From: JABMMZ01 sp040403495
GTDB lineage: Bacteria; Bacteroidota; Bacteroidia; NS11-12g; UBA955
NCBI GenBank assembly: GCA_040403495.1
Contig: JBBAKM010000014.1
Coordinates: forward strand, 1-64,000
Length of the DNA stretch: 64,000 nucleotides
Reading direction: 5' to 3'
Position 1 is the first letter of the stretch. Each line of letters starts with the position of its first letter. Under the pieces are notes generated by a model. That model saw nothing but the letters and a program-made list of their open reading frames with translations. It had not been told where the DNA came from and searched no databases. Shown here piece by piece: positions 1 through 7,370 of the stretch. Made by a program: the position numbers and the translations under genes.

Positions 1-61
1 TGTTTCTTCATTTAATAAGTTGTTTATGTGACAACCTATTTCAGGACGGGAGAATTTCAAC

Positions 62-94
62 AAAAAAGCCCTTCATGTTATTGAAGGGCTTTTT
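62..94. terminator. Rho-independent terminator hairpin
   Basis: A perfect stem pairs an A-rich left arm at 62-75 with a right arm at 81-94 (core aagcccttca / tgaagggctt) around a 5-nt loop. It has A-runs on one side and T-runs on the other, so it can work in both directions. It lies just beyond the stop codon of the S46 peptidase gene on the minus strand. Nothing codable was recognised in bases 1-61. Confidence 0.85.
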
Positions 95-113
95 CTATAG
101 GAGTTAAATAAAC

Positions 114-2261
114 TTATTTTACAATGGTTAGTTCGTCTACAATGTGTTTCGCGCCTGCGTATTTGTCAATAATGAACAATACAAAACGAATGTCAACATT
201 AATGGTTCTTTGTAATTTAGCATCAAATATAACATCACCTGCCATAGCTTCAATGTTACCGTCAAATGCCAAACCAATTAATTCGCCTTTGCCATTCAAT
301 ACCGGTGAGCCAGAGTTTCCTCCTGTAATGTCATTGTCAGTTAGGAAGTTTACCGGCATATAACCCGCTTTGTCTGCATATTGACCATAGTCTTTTTTGT
401 TATACAAATCTATTAATGGTTGAGACAGGTCAAATTCGTTGTCTCCTGGTTTGTGTTTTTTAACCATACCATCCAAAGTGGTGTAATTGTTAATCTTTGC
501 ATCATTGCGTTTGTCTGCAGGTAAAGCTCTTACTTTACCATAAGTTAAACGAAGCGTTGAGTTAGCATCTGGATAAAACTTTCCTTTAGGATTAGATTTT
601 TGTAAACCATCAACAAACAATCTGAAAGAACGAGAGTAGTTGTTTTCAGCAGTTTTTAATTCTTCACTTTTTTGGTTGTAGTGGTCTAAAAGTTGACTTG
701 CCAATTGGAACAATGGGTCAGCATCAATCAAAGCTTCAGAAGGGTAGTCTAAAAAGGCTAAAAGTCTGTCTTTGGAAGCAAAAATACTCAATTCGAAAGC
801 AGAATTTACATATTTGCTAAAATCTTTGTTGTTGTTTTTAGCTAGTTTTTCAACGATTGGCGCTAGTTTGTAACCCGCTTTACTGCTGTATAAATTCAAT
901 TGAGCAGCCATTACATCTTTTTCCAAAGGCATGTAAATTGTTGCATAAGTTTCTTCAATAGCACCTTTTAATTTACCATATAATTCAACTTTTTTAGCAG
1001 AATCAGCTTTTGAATAGGCTTTTAATTGTCTGCCTAAATTGGCTGGTAAAGTTCCCAAAGAAGAAGTTCTGAAATAAGTCATCAAGTAGTTGTCGTGTCT
1101 TGATTTCTCGTTGGTCATTGCATAATACTGATTGATTTCAGTTATTGCTTGTCCGTATTTTGCTTTATTTTCTTTTTTATTAGCCCATTTGTTAAAAGCA
1201 ACTTCTTGTGCAGTTTTTGCTTTTACCGTTTGGTGTTGAGTTAAAGCATCAATCATCCCTTGACGGTTTTTCCAATAGTTAGCCACTTGCGCATATTTAC
1301 CAGCATAGTCCAAACGGATTTTATCGTCTTTGTCCATGTGTTTTTTCATGTTATCCATGCCAGTTTTTGAACCTTCAACCCAAGCAGGGTAAGCGAATTT
1401 TACGTTTTGTTCAATACCTTGAGCCGGCATCCATCTGTTAGTTCTACCAGGGTATCCTAAAATCATGGCGTAGTCGCCTTCTTTCACACCATTTAAGTTA
1501 ATGCTTAAGTGTTGTCTTGGTTTCAATGGTACATTTTCAGTTGAATATTCAGCAGGATTGCCATCTTTGTCAGCATAGACTCTGAATAAAGAGAAATCAC
1601 CTGTGTGACGAGGCCATTCCCAATTGTCAGTATCACCTCCGAATTTACCAATACTCTCTGTAGGAGTTCCAACAAAACGAACGTCTTTATAATCTTGATA
1701 AACAAAATAGTAGTATTCATTGCCTTGGAAAAAAGGACGAACAGAAACAACATATTTGCCACCACCGTCATTTTCTTTTTGTATTGCAGCAATTTCTTTG
1801 TTAATAACGGCTTCTCTTCTCAATTCAGTCATGGTATCATTTACCAATTTCAAAATTCTGTCAGAAACATTATCCATTCTTACAAAGAAACGAACGAACA
1901 AGCTTTTTGGTTTCAATTCTGCTTGTTTGTTAGGAGCCCAATAGCCATCTCTTAGGTAATTGTTTTCAGGAGAAGAAAGTTCAGCAATGGCGTTATATCC
2001 GCAGTGGTGATTGGTTAAAACCAAACCATCTTTTGAAATAATTTCGCCGGTGCAACCACCATTAAATTGAACAATAGCATCTTTTAAGCTAGAGTTGTTA
2101 ATGCTGTAAATTTCTTCGGCTGTTAATTTCAAGCCCATTTTTTGCATGTCGCGGATGTTGTTTTTTTCTAAAAACATCAAAAACCACATGCCTTCATCTG
2201 CTTTTGCAATGTTGCTAAAAAACAACACAGCAATCATCATAATCGAGTATATTTTTTTCAT
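114..2261 (-). CDS. S46 family dipeptidyl-peptidase, DPP7-like
   Basis: Periplasmic serine exopeptidase that removes dipeptides from peptide N-termini, feeding peptides to asaccharolytic Bacteroidota. I start it at 2261 (715 aa), where MKKIYSIMMIAVLFFSNIAKA forms a signal peptide; an upstream in-frame start at 2330 would add 23 charged residues before it. The chymotrypsin-fold triad regions are visible: TNHHCGY (H85/H86), the Asp region GGDTDNWEWPRHTGDFS, and GGNSGSP with catalytic Ser650. The residue 18 after the Ser is Gly668 in FDGN. In characterised S46 enzymes this position is Gly in DPP7 (hydrophobic P1) and Arg in DPP11 (acidic P1), so I infer DPP7-type specificity. Length is normal for the family. 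It is monocistronic, with a terminator downstream and a near-consensus -7 box (TACTTTG) upstream on the minus strand. Confidence 0.93.
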   Translation of the reverse strand: MKKIYSIMMIAVLFFSNIAKADEGMWFLMFLEKNNIRDMQKMGLKLTAEEIYSINNSSLKDAIVQFNGGCTGEIISKDGLVLTNHHCGYNAIAELSSPENNYLRDGYWAPNKQAELKPKSLFVRFFVRMDNVSDRILKLVNDTMTELRREAVINKEIAAIQKENDGGGKYVVSVRPFFQGNEYYYFVYQDYKDVRFVGTPTESIGKFGGDTDNWEWPRHTGDFSLFRVYADKDGNPAEYSTENVPLKPRQHLSINLNGVKEGDYAMILGYPGRTNRWMPAQGIEQNVKFAYPAWVEGSKTGMDNMKKHMDKDDKIRLDYAGKYAQVANYWKNRQGMIDALTQHQTVKAKTAQEVAFNKWANKKENKAKYGQAITEINQYYAMTNEKSRHDNYLMTYFRTSSLGTLPANLGRQLKAYSKADSAKKVELYGKLKGAIEETYATIYMPLEKDVMAAQLNLYSSKAGYKLAPIVEKLAKNNNKDFSKYVNSAFELSIFASKDRLLAFLDYPSEALIDADPLFQLASQLLDHYNQKSEELKTAENNYSRSFRLFVDGLQKSNPKGKFYPDANSTLRLTYGKVRALPADKRNDAKINNYTTLDGMVKKHKPGDNEFDLSQPLIDLYNKKDYGQYADKAGYMPVNFLTDNDITGGNSGSPVLNGKGELIGLAFDGNIEAMAGDVIFDAKLQRTINVDIRFVLFIIDKYAGAKHIVDELTIVK

Positions 2262-2408
2262 TTTTGTATGTATAAAATCTTCGCAAAGTACCCTTTTTTT
2301 TGTGTCATATACAAACTTTTTAAGGTTCAATGGGAGTTTTTTTCGTTAAACGTTAGTCCCGCTAATCTTTAGTTTTAACAACTCGGTTAATTATCCATTA
2401 AATTATAG

Positions 2409-2416
2409 TAAGTTTG
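2409..2416 (+). promoter_or_regulatory. -7 promoter element of rnpB
   Basis: TAAGTTTG matches the Bacteroidota consensus TAnnTTTG and ends 4 nt before the inferred 5' end of RNase P RNA, which is where transcription should begin. No clean -33 TTG is visible. Confidence 0.7.
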
Positions 2417-2420
2417 CAGC

Positions 2421-2798
2421 AAGGCAATCGGTTTGTCGCGCTGCTTAATTGCGGTGAGGAAAGTCCGGGCAACACAGGGTACCACACCACTTGAAAGGGT
2501 GGGCAATCTGCAGGAATGTAGATTGACAGACAGGGTCGCAGAAAATAACTACCTCTATGGCGGATGTATTCCGTGTAAGGGGAAAAGGTGAAAACGTGGG
2601 GTAAGAGCCTACGCATGTGAGTAGTAATATTGGCATGGGATAAACCTTGTGGGTTGTAAGACCAAATATACCATGGGATGAGGGCGACCCGTCCGATTTT
2701 AAAGCTTGCTTTAATACCATGGAGGGTAGGTTGCAATAGATAAATGACAAACGCTTTAATGCAAATTAAAGTACAGAACCCGGCTTATAGATTGCCTT
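2421..2798 (+). ncRNA. rnpB: RNase P RNA (bacterial type A)
   Basis: Catalytic RNA of ribonuclease P, which matures tRNA 5' ends. The conserved 5' core GAGGAAAGTCCGGGC (from about 2457) and the 3' core ACAGAACCCGGCTTAT (about 2773-2788), which form helix P4, are both present. The extreme ends pair (AAGGCAAT at 2421-2428 with ATTGCCTT at 2791-2798) to form P1, which sets the boundaries at about 378 nt. A T-run follows directly. The 3' end lies 6 nt from the stop codon of the convergent methyltransferase gene. Open frames on the opposite strand across this RNA are not genes. Confidence 0.97.
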
Positions 2799-2804
2799 AT
2801 TTTT

Positions 2805-3479
2805 TTAACTTCTTTTTATTGGATTCACGCTTGCAATCCAATATCTTCTGCTGATATCCTGAAATAAATGACTCTTTATTTGCTCAGTAATGGGTGTTAG
2901 TTCTACAATCTCAAATTGATTGTTCTTGCACAATAATTCAAACTTTTCTTTGTTGTACTTAGTGAACCCGAATTCTGTGAATGCTTGCTGTTTCATGGTT
3001 TCTTCATCCACAAAGGTGATAGTAGCGATGCCATTGGGTTTTAAAACTCGTCTGATTTCTTTGAACATTTCTTCTGGCTGGTCCCAAAAATAAAGCGTAT
3101 TTACTGTCAGTATTTTGTCAAAAGATTGGTCGGGATAAGGCATCTTAAACCCATCGTAGGTTGAAAATTCTGTTTGAGTTGAAAAACCATTTTCTTGGCA
3201 ATGTCGGCGTGCTTCCTCGCTCATCAATGGTGAAATATCTAAACCGTAATAGGAAATGTTATCGCCTTTTTCTAGAATTAAATTGATGTGTTTGCCATTG
3301 CCATGCCCTAGTTCAAATAGTTTATAGTTGCTTTTTAATTTTAGTGCATCAACAGAGTTTTTTATCATTCCTCCATTTGAGTCGTTCATCATTAATCCCA
3401 CTTCTATGCCTTTGTCCCCATCAGGTTTTCTGAGCTGTGAAGCAATTTCTTCTAATTCATTGGGGCTGTAATTTGACAT
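2805..3479 (-). CDS. Class I SAM-dependent methyltransferase
   Basis: 224-aa soluble methyltransferase of the UbiE/Methyltransf_11 type; the substrate is unknown. The SAM-binding motif I is LFELGHGNGKH at about residues 54-64, followed by the acidic post-motif GLDIS. Motif II/III is DQSFDKILTVNTLYFW and EIRRVLKPNGIATITF is the usual strand-5 region. It lies 34 nt downstream of the M61 peptidase gene in the same direction, so the two may be cotranscribed. It ends 6 nt from the 3' end of rnpB with no room for its own terminator. Confidence 0.85.
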   Translation of the reverse strand: MSNYSPNELEEIASQLRKPDGDKGIEVGLMMNDSNGGMIKNSVDALKLKSNYKLFELGHGNGKHINLILEKGDNISYYGLDISPLMSEEARRHCQENGFSTQTEFSTYDGFKMPYPDQSFDKILTVNTLYFWDQPEEMFKEIRRVLKPNGIATITFVDEETMKQQAFTEFGFTKYNKEKFELLCKNNQFEIVELTPITEQIKSHLFQDISRRYWIASVNPIKRS

Positions 3480-3513
3480 TGTTGTGAAAAATTAAATGTT
3501 ACTCAAAAAGTAT

Positions 3514-5277
3514 TTATTGTTTTTTGCTCAACCATTTTTGATTGTTTGCAGCGCTATTTACTTTGATAGAAAGACTGATTTTAGGGTCTTGGGTGCTTGA
3601 AATTTTCAAGGTTTGAATTAAGCCATTTCGTGAAATAATAACTGGAATTTCTGTTGAAACAGGGCAGTTTTTAATCAATTCTTCAAAGTTGTTCTTAACT
3701 CTCCATCCATTTAATCCAATAATTTCGTCGCCCGCTTGTAAGCCCGATTTAAGTGCAGGTGAATTGCTTTCAACTGATCTGACCAATGTTTTATCGCCTT
3801 TTTGTTCCAAAATTAATCCGGTGTAATCTTGTTTTTTATTCTCTTTAACGATTAATTGACAGTCTATTGACTTAAATGCAGCTTTGATTTTTTCTAAAGA
3901 TTGATTGTCATTCGGCAACTCAACCCAATATTTAAAATCAATGGCCTGACCAGCCACTGTATTTATGGCGTTGTAAAATTCTTCATCGGTGAAACCTCTT
4001 TGTTTTTTGATGTAAAATTCTTGGTAAAGAAACTTCATTAAATCGTCTAAGTTCTTTTGACCATTACTTGCCTTTATCAATTGAATATCCAACAATGCTG
4101 CAATAACAGACCCTTTTAAATAATAGGAAATGTGAGTGTTTAAGCTGTTTTCATTCGTTCTGTATTCTTTTATCCAAGCATCAAACGAGGCTTCGTGCAT
4201 ACTTTGTACACTTCCGCCTATTCTGTTGAGAGTGTTGCTAATGTTTTTTGAGGTCGCTTTCAAAAAATCATCTTCTGTCCAAAAGCCAGCTCTTAGTAAG
4301 GCCAATTCATCGTAATAGCTTGTAATTCCTTCGGCAACCCAAAGAAGATTGGTGTAGTTTTCTTGACTGTAATTAAAGGGGCCTAGGGCAATAGGTCTAA
4401 TTCTTTTTACATTCCACAAATGGAAGTATTCGTGGGCACACAAACCCAAAAAAGCTTTGTACTTTTGGTCGTTTGTGTAGTTAAATCTAGGGAACTGAAC
4501 CACATTGCTATTGGCATGTTCCAAGCCGCCTCCCCCTTCTTCAACATGGTGAATGATAAATAAATAAGATTTGCAAGGGTGAACGCCGACAATGTCAGTC
4601 ATGGTTTCACAAATTTTTTGTAAATCTTTAGTAAATTGTTCTTTGTTGCAATTGTTTTCACCCACTAATGCGACAGTGTGAGGAACCCCTGCAACATTGA
4701 AAGTAAGTTCATCGTGATTGCCAATTTCTAATGGAGAATCAGCCAAATCATCGTAGTTTTCAAATTCGTAAGTATAAGGTGCGGTTTTAACTAAAGTGGT
4801 TGATGTTCGGTGCCAAGCGCCTGGAATGTCTAGTTTTAAAGTCCCTTTTTTGTTAGTCATATTGTCCACAAACATGAGACAGCTTGTTGGAAGAATAAAG
4901 GCGTGTTCATTGTCAATGTAAGAAGTTCTAACAGTGGCTTCAAAACAATAAACGGTATAGTTGAACTCAATATTTTTGGTCCCTTTGGGGATTTTTACTT
5001 TCCAAGTATTTTTGTCTGTTTTTTTACAGTCTAACGCTTGAGTGCCTGATTTGGCATTAGCGCTAATTACATTGCGTTCAAACTCCCTAATCATATAACT
5101 GCCGGGAGTCCAAACAGGCATTTTAATGAAAATTTCAGAAGAGTTAATCTCTTTTATTTCCATTTTTACTTCAGCTAAATGAGAATTAGGTGATTTTATG
5201 CTTAGTTGGTAATGAACAGATTGTGACATAAGGGTATTAATTGTTAAAATAATGGCAAGAAAAAACGTTTTTTTCAT
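3514..5277 (-). CDS. M61 family metallopeptidase with C-terminal PDZ domain
   Basis: Zinc aminopeptidase of the glycyl-aminopeptidase (M61) family, exported. The start is placed at 5277 (587 aa), giving the signal peptide MKKTFFLAIILTINTLMSQS; a start at 5307 would add 10 residues before it. The zinc motif is HEYFH (H282/H286), followed by the downstream glutamate in LLWVAEGITSYYDEL. The C-terminal part (about residues 480-570) is a PDZ domain: GLILEQ, SPALKSGLQAGDEIIGLNG and VIISRNG. M61 enzymes of Bacteroidota have this same layout. It is divergent from the cytochrome c peroxidase gene and may be cotranscribed with the methyltransferase downstream. Confidence 0.92.
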   Translation of the reverse strand: MKKTFFLAIILTINTLMSQSVHYQLSIKSPNSHLAEVKMEIKEINSSEIFIKMPVWTPGSYMIREFERNVISANAKSGTQALDCKKTDKNTWKVKIPKGTKNIEFNYTVYCFEATVRTSYIDNEHAFILPTSCLMFVDNMTNKKGTLKLDIPGAWHRTSTTLVKTAPYTYEFENYDDLADSPLEIGNHDELTFNVAGVPHTVALVGENNCNKEQFTKDLQKICETMTDIVGVHPCKSYLFIIHHVEEGGGGLEHANSNVVQFPRFNYTNDQKYKAFLGLCAHEYFHLWNVKRIRPIALGPFNYSQENYTNLLWVAEGITSYYDELALLRAGFWTEDDFLKATSKNISNTLNRIGGSVQSMHEASFDAWIKEYRTNENSLNTHISYYLKGSVIAALLDIQLIKASNGQKNLDDLMKFLYQEFYIKKQRGFTDEEFYNAINTVAGQAIDFKYWVELPNDNQSLEKIKAAFKSIDCQLIVKENKKQDYTGLILEQKGDKTLVRSVESNSPALKSGLQAGDEIIGLNGWRVKNNFEELIKNCPVSTEIPVIISRNGLIQTLKISSTQDPKISLSIKVNSAANNQKWLSKKQ

Positions 5278-5339
5278 ACTGCAAATTACAAGACAATTGT
5301 GATTCAAAGCAAATTTTAATTTATAAGATAGAAAATAGT

Positions 5340-5347
5340 TACTTTTG
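5340..5347 (+). promoter_or_regulatory. -7 promoter element of the cytochrome c peroxidase gene
   Basis: TACTTTTG fits TAnnTTTG. Only 7 nt separate it from the ATG at 5355, so the mRNA probably has an extremely short leader or none. Confidence 0.6.
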
Positions 5348-5354
5348 CATATTG

Positions 5355-6326
5355 ATGTTTAAAAGGTTTAGGATTATAATAATAGTTGCCTTTTTTGCTT
5401 TTGTGTTGACGACAGCCTTTCGTCGTTCCGTCAATCCTATTGAAATAAGCAAAGAAACACTAGGGGAGAAGCTGTTTTTTGATTCAGCGCTTTCTCTTGA
5501 TTATTCCATCAGTTGTGCCTCTTGCCACATTCCGCAATTTGCTTTTGCAGACACAGTTGCCTTTAGTAAAGGGGTAGGTGGAAAATTTGGACAAAGAAAC
5601 ACACCTTCGGTAATGAATGTAAAGTTTAGAGACCGTTTTTTTTATGATGGCAGAGCCAAAGATATTATAGACCAAGTGCATTTCCCAATACATGATCCCA
5701 ATGAAATGAATCTTTCAATGGACAGTTTAGTTCAACGATTGTCGGTCAATTCCAATTACGTGAAATGGTTTAATGCCATATACAAGGAAGGTCCTACTAA
5801 GCAAAATATAGCAGATGCAATTGCTGCGTATGAAATGACTTTAGAAACCTCCAATACGCCTTTTGATGCTTTTATGAATGATGTGCCTAACAGTTTAAAT
5901 GAATCAGAACAAAGGGGTAGAGACATATTTTTGAGCGACAAAGCCAAGTGTTTCGATTGTCATTTTGGTCCTGATTTTACAGGCGATGAATTCAAAAATA
6001 TAGGTTTGTACGATGGATTAAAATGGAACGACAAAGGCTTATTTGGAATAACAAAAGACAGTGCAGACTTGGGGAAATTCAAAGTGCCCGGACTTAGAAA
6101 TGTGGGTGTTACAGGTCCTTACATGCACAACGGGGCTTTTAAAACGCTAAAAGAAGTAATTGATTATTACGATAATCCCTTTTCAACTGTAGCAAAACCC
6201 ATTAACATAGATGAATCGCTAAAAAAGCCTTTGGGATTAACCCTACAAGAAAAAGAAGATTTGTTAAACTTTTTGTTGTCATTGACAGATAAGCAATTTA
6301 AAAATAGAGTGAATTGGAATGATTAA
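5355..6326 (+). CDS. Di-heme cytochrome c peroxidase (MauG/CcpA family)
   Basis: Periplasmic di-heme enzyme that reduces H2O2 to water with electrons from small cytochromes. The 323-aa product starts with an uncleaved or signal-type helix (FRIIIIVAFFAFVLTTAF). The first c-heme site is CASCH (C54, C57, H58) and the second is CFDCH (C199, C202, H203). The C-terminal YMHNGAFKTLKEVIDYY segment, typical of the family, is present. Length is usual. ATG 5355 is chosen because a -7 promoter element ends 8 nt before it. It could be a MauG-like oxidase rather than a true peroxidase, since the two share this architecture. Confidence 0.9.
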   Translation: MFKRFRIIIIVAFFAFVLTTAFRRSVNPIEISKETLGEKLFFDSALSLDYSISCASCHIPQFAFADTVAFSKGVGGKFGQRNTPSVMNVKFRDRFFYDGRAKDIIDQVHFPIHDPNEMNLSMDSLVQRLSVNSNYVKWFNAIYKEGPTKQNIADAIAAYEMTLETSNTPFDAFMNDVPNSLNESEQRGRDIFLSDKAKCFDCHFGPDFTGDEFKNIGLYDGLKWNDKGLFGITKDSADLGKFKVPGLRNVGVTGPYMHNGAFKTLKEVIDYYDNPFSTVAKPINIDESLKKPLGLTLQEKEDLLNFLLSLTDKQFKNRVNWND

Positions 6327-6445
6327 GCAACTTGAAAATAAAAAAGCGTTCCAATTTGCATTAGGTCATTTTGCTTTTAATTTTGCTGAACTTGAATTTT
6401 TGTTACGTTCGTGTTAACGCCAACGACCAGAAAAGTATAAAATTA

Positions 6446-6469
6446 ATTGTTGGTAATAACACCAACAAT
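6446..6469. repeat. Short perfect inverted repeat
   Basis: ATTGTTGGT and ACCAACAAT form a 9-bp perfect stem with a 6-nt loop. It lies just upstream of the duplicated 5' end of the Nif3 gene. It has no T-run, so it is not an obvious terminator; an operator or an element end is possible. Confidence 0.5.
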
Positions 6470-6485
6470 GGCTACAATGGCTTCA

Positions 6486-6546
6486 ATGAAAGAATTTAGT
6501 GAACTAATAGAACAAGTGGCGCCCTTGTGTATGGGAACTATTTGAA
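6486..6546 (+). pseudogene. Truncated copy of the 5' end of the Nif3/DUF34 gene
   Basis: From ATG 6486 the frame reads MKEFSELIEQVAPL and then diverges and stops within a few codons. The intact gene at 7371 begins MKIKEICELIEQVAPL. A 28-nt stretch (6499-6526) is identical to 7390-7417, and the preceding bases align with small indels. The fragment therefore derives from the start of the Nif3 gene, 891 bp away. Together the two copies bracket the toxin-antitoxin module like a duplication or integration scar. It has no coding value of its own. Confidence 0.75.
6499..6526 (+). repeat. 28-bp direct repeat, left copy
   Basis: Identical to 7390-7417. The two copies are 891 bp apart and flank the toxin-antitoxin island. 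The right copy lies inside codons 7-16 of the functional Nif3 gene. Confidence 0.9.
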
Positions 6547-6610
6547 TATTTAAAGTAAAAAGTAATACGAATTCGAGCATTTAACATGTTTGCTCTACTT
6601 TATTAGTTAA

Positions 6611-6895
6611 TTAAGTTCTTGAAGGGTTTATTTGAATTTGGCCACCTATTGCTTTTAGTACTTTCATGATAGTGCCAAATTGAGGTTTAGCACCCTCTGA
6701 CAGGGCTTTATATAAACTAGGTCTACTCATGCCTGTTTCTTCTGCTATTTTGGTCATGCCGATAGCTTTGGCTACATGCCCAATTGCAATAATAATATCA
6801 GAATTGTCTCCTTCCTCAAGCACCGTATTGAGATATTCTGCAATCATCTCTTTGTTGTCTAAATAGTCTGCTATGTCAAATTTTGTAGTTTCCAT
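6611..6895 (-). CDS. Addiction module antidote, HigA-like XRE-family protein
   Basis: 94-aa DNA-binding antitoxin of the putative addiction-module antidote family (TIGR02684 type). It has an N-terminal leader (DIADYLDNKEMIAEYLNTVLEEGD). A helix-turn-helix follows at about residues 48-75 (MTKIAEETGMSRPSLYKALSE), then the family tail PQFGTIMKVLKAIGGQIQI. It starts 1 nt after the stop that would end the full-length toxin frame (6897), giving the toxin-first order of HigBA modules. It looks intact even though its toxin gene is broken. Confidence 0.88.
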   Translation of the reverse strand: METTKFDIADYLDNKEMIAEYLNTVLEEGDNSDIIIAIGHVAKAIGMTKIAEETGMSRPSLYKALSEGAKPQFGTIMKVLKAIGGQIQINPSRT

Positions 6896-6896
6896 T

Positions 6897-7199
6897 TTAT
6901 TGATTATTTAAATTTTCCCAAATTTCTTTTGCTTTTTTTATGTCTTTATCTTGTGATGATTTGTCTCCACCAATGAGAAGGATAATTATTTTTTCATCTT
7001 TTTATTTAAAGTAAATTCGATACCCTTTTGCGAAATTAATGCGCAATTCTTTAATTCCATCACCAACTGATTTGCAATCCCCAAAATGTTCATCATTTTC
7101 TAACTTCTGAATCCGAAACAAGATTTTTGCTTTGGCTTTCAAATCACTTAACTTTCTAAGCCATTTGTCAAATTCACTTGTTTTCTCAATAAAAAACAT
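6897..7199 (-). pseudogene. RelE/ParE-superfamily (HigB-like) toxin with premature stop
   Basis: The frame from ATG 7199 encodes 65 residues (MFFIEKTSEFDKWLRKL ... FAKGYRIYFK) and hits TAA at 7002-7004. Reading past it in the same frame gives KDEKIIILLIGGDKSSQDKD and then KKAKEIWENLNNQ, ending at a natural stop at 6897-6899, 1 nt before the antitoxin start. That tail is the conserved C-terminus of this toxin family, so the intact gene was about 100 aa and TAA replaces one codon, most simply CAA (Gln). The C-terminal strand and helix carry active-site residues in RelE-fold toxins, so the short product is probably inactive. Readthrough or a sequencing error are the alternatives. Confidence 0.85.
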
Positions 7200-7205
7200 T
7201 AATAA

Positions 7206-7229
7206 TGTATCTAGTTGGATACAAAATTA
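7206..7229 (-). promoter_or_regulatory. Toxin-antitoxin promoter with overlapping palindromic operator
   Basis: TGTATC (7206-7211) and GATACA (7218-7223) form a 6-bp inverted repeat 7 nt upstream of the toxin start. Read on the minus strand, TAATTTTG (7222-7229) matches the -7 consensus TAnnTTTG and overlaps the palindrome by 2 bp. This is the arrangement expected for autorepression by the HigA-like antitoxin. Confidence 0.6.
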
Positions 7230-7325
7230 AATATTTTTTTTGTATTTAAAAAGTTTAATTTATTTCAAGGCAAATCTTTAAACTCCCATTATAACATTTT
7301 ATACATCCCCTATTTAATTTTCTTT

Positions 7326-7333
7326 TATCTTTG
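7326..7333 (+). promoter_or_regulatory. -7 promoter element of the Nif3 operon
   Basis: TATCTTTG matches TAnnTTTG, 37 nt upstream of the Nif3 ATG. It lies to the right of the island's left repeat, so the gene has its own promoter inside the island interval. Confidence 0.6.
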
Positions 7334-7370
7334 ACCGTCAAAAAGTTTAAAAATAGAACGTATTAAGGAA

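Noticed and set aside
2398..2750. Two open frames on the minus strand (up to 112 codons)
   Set aside because: They lie across the RNase P RNA gene on the plus strand; the RNA is clear and the frames have no homology or signals.
6313..6360. Inverted words (ATTGGAA/TTCCAAT) after the cytochrome c peroxidase gene as a terminator
   Set aside because: The loop is over 30 nt and no T-run follows the right arm, so it is not convincing.
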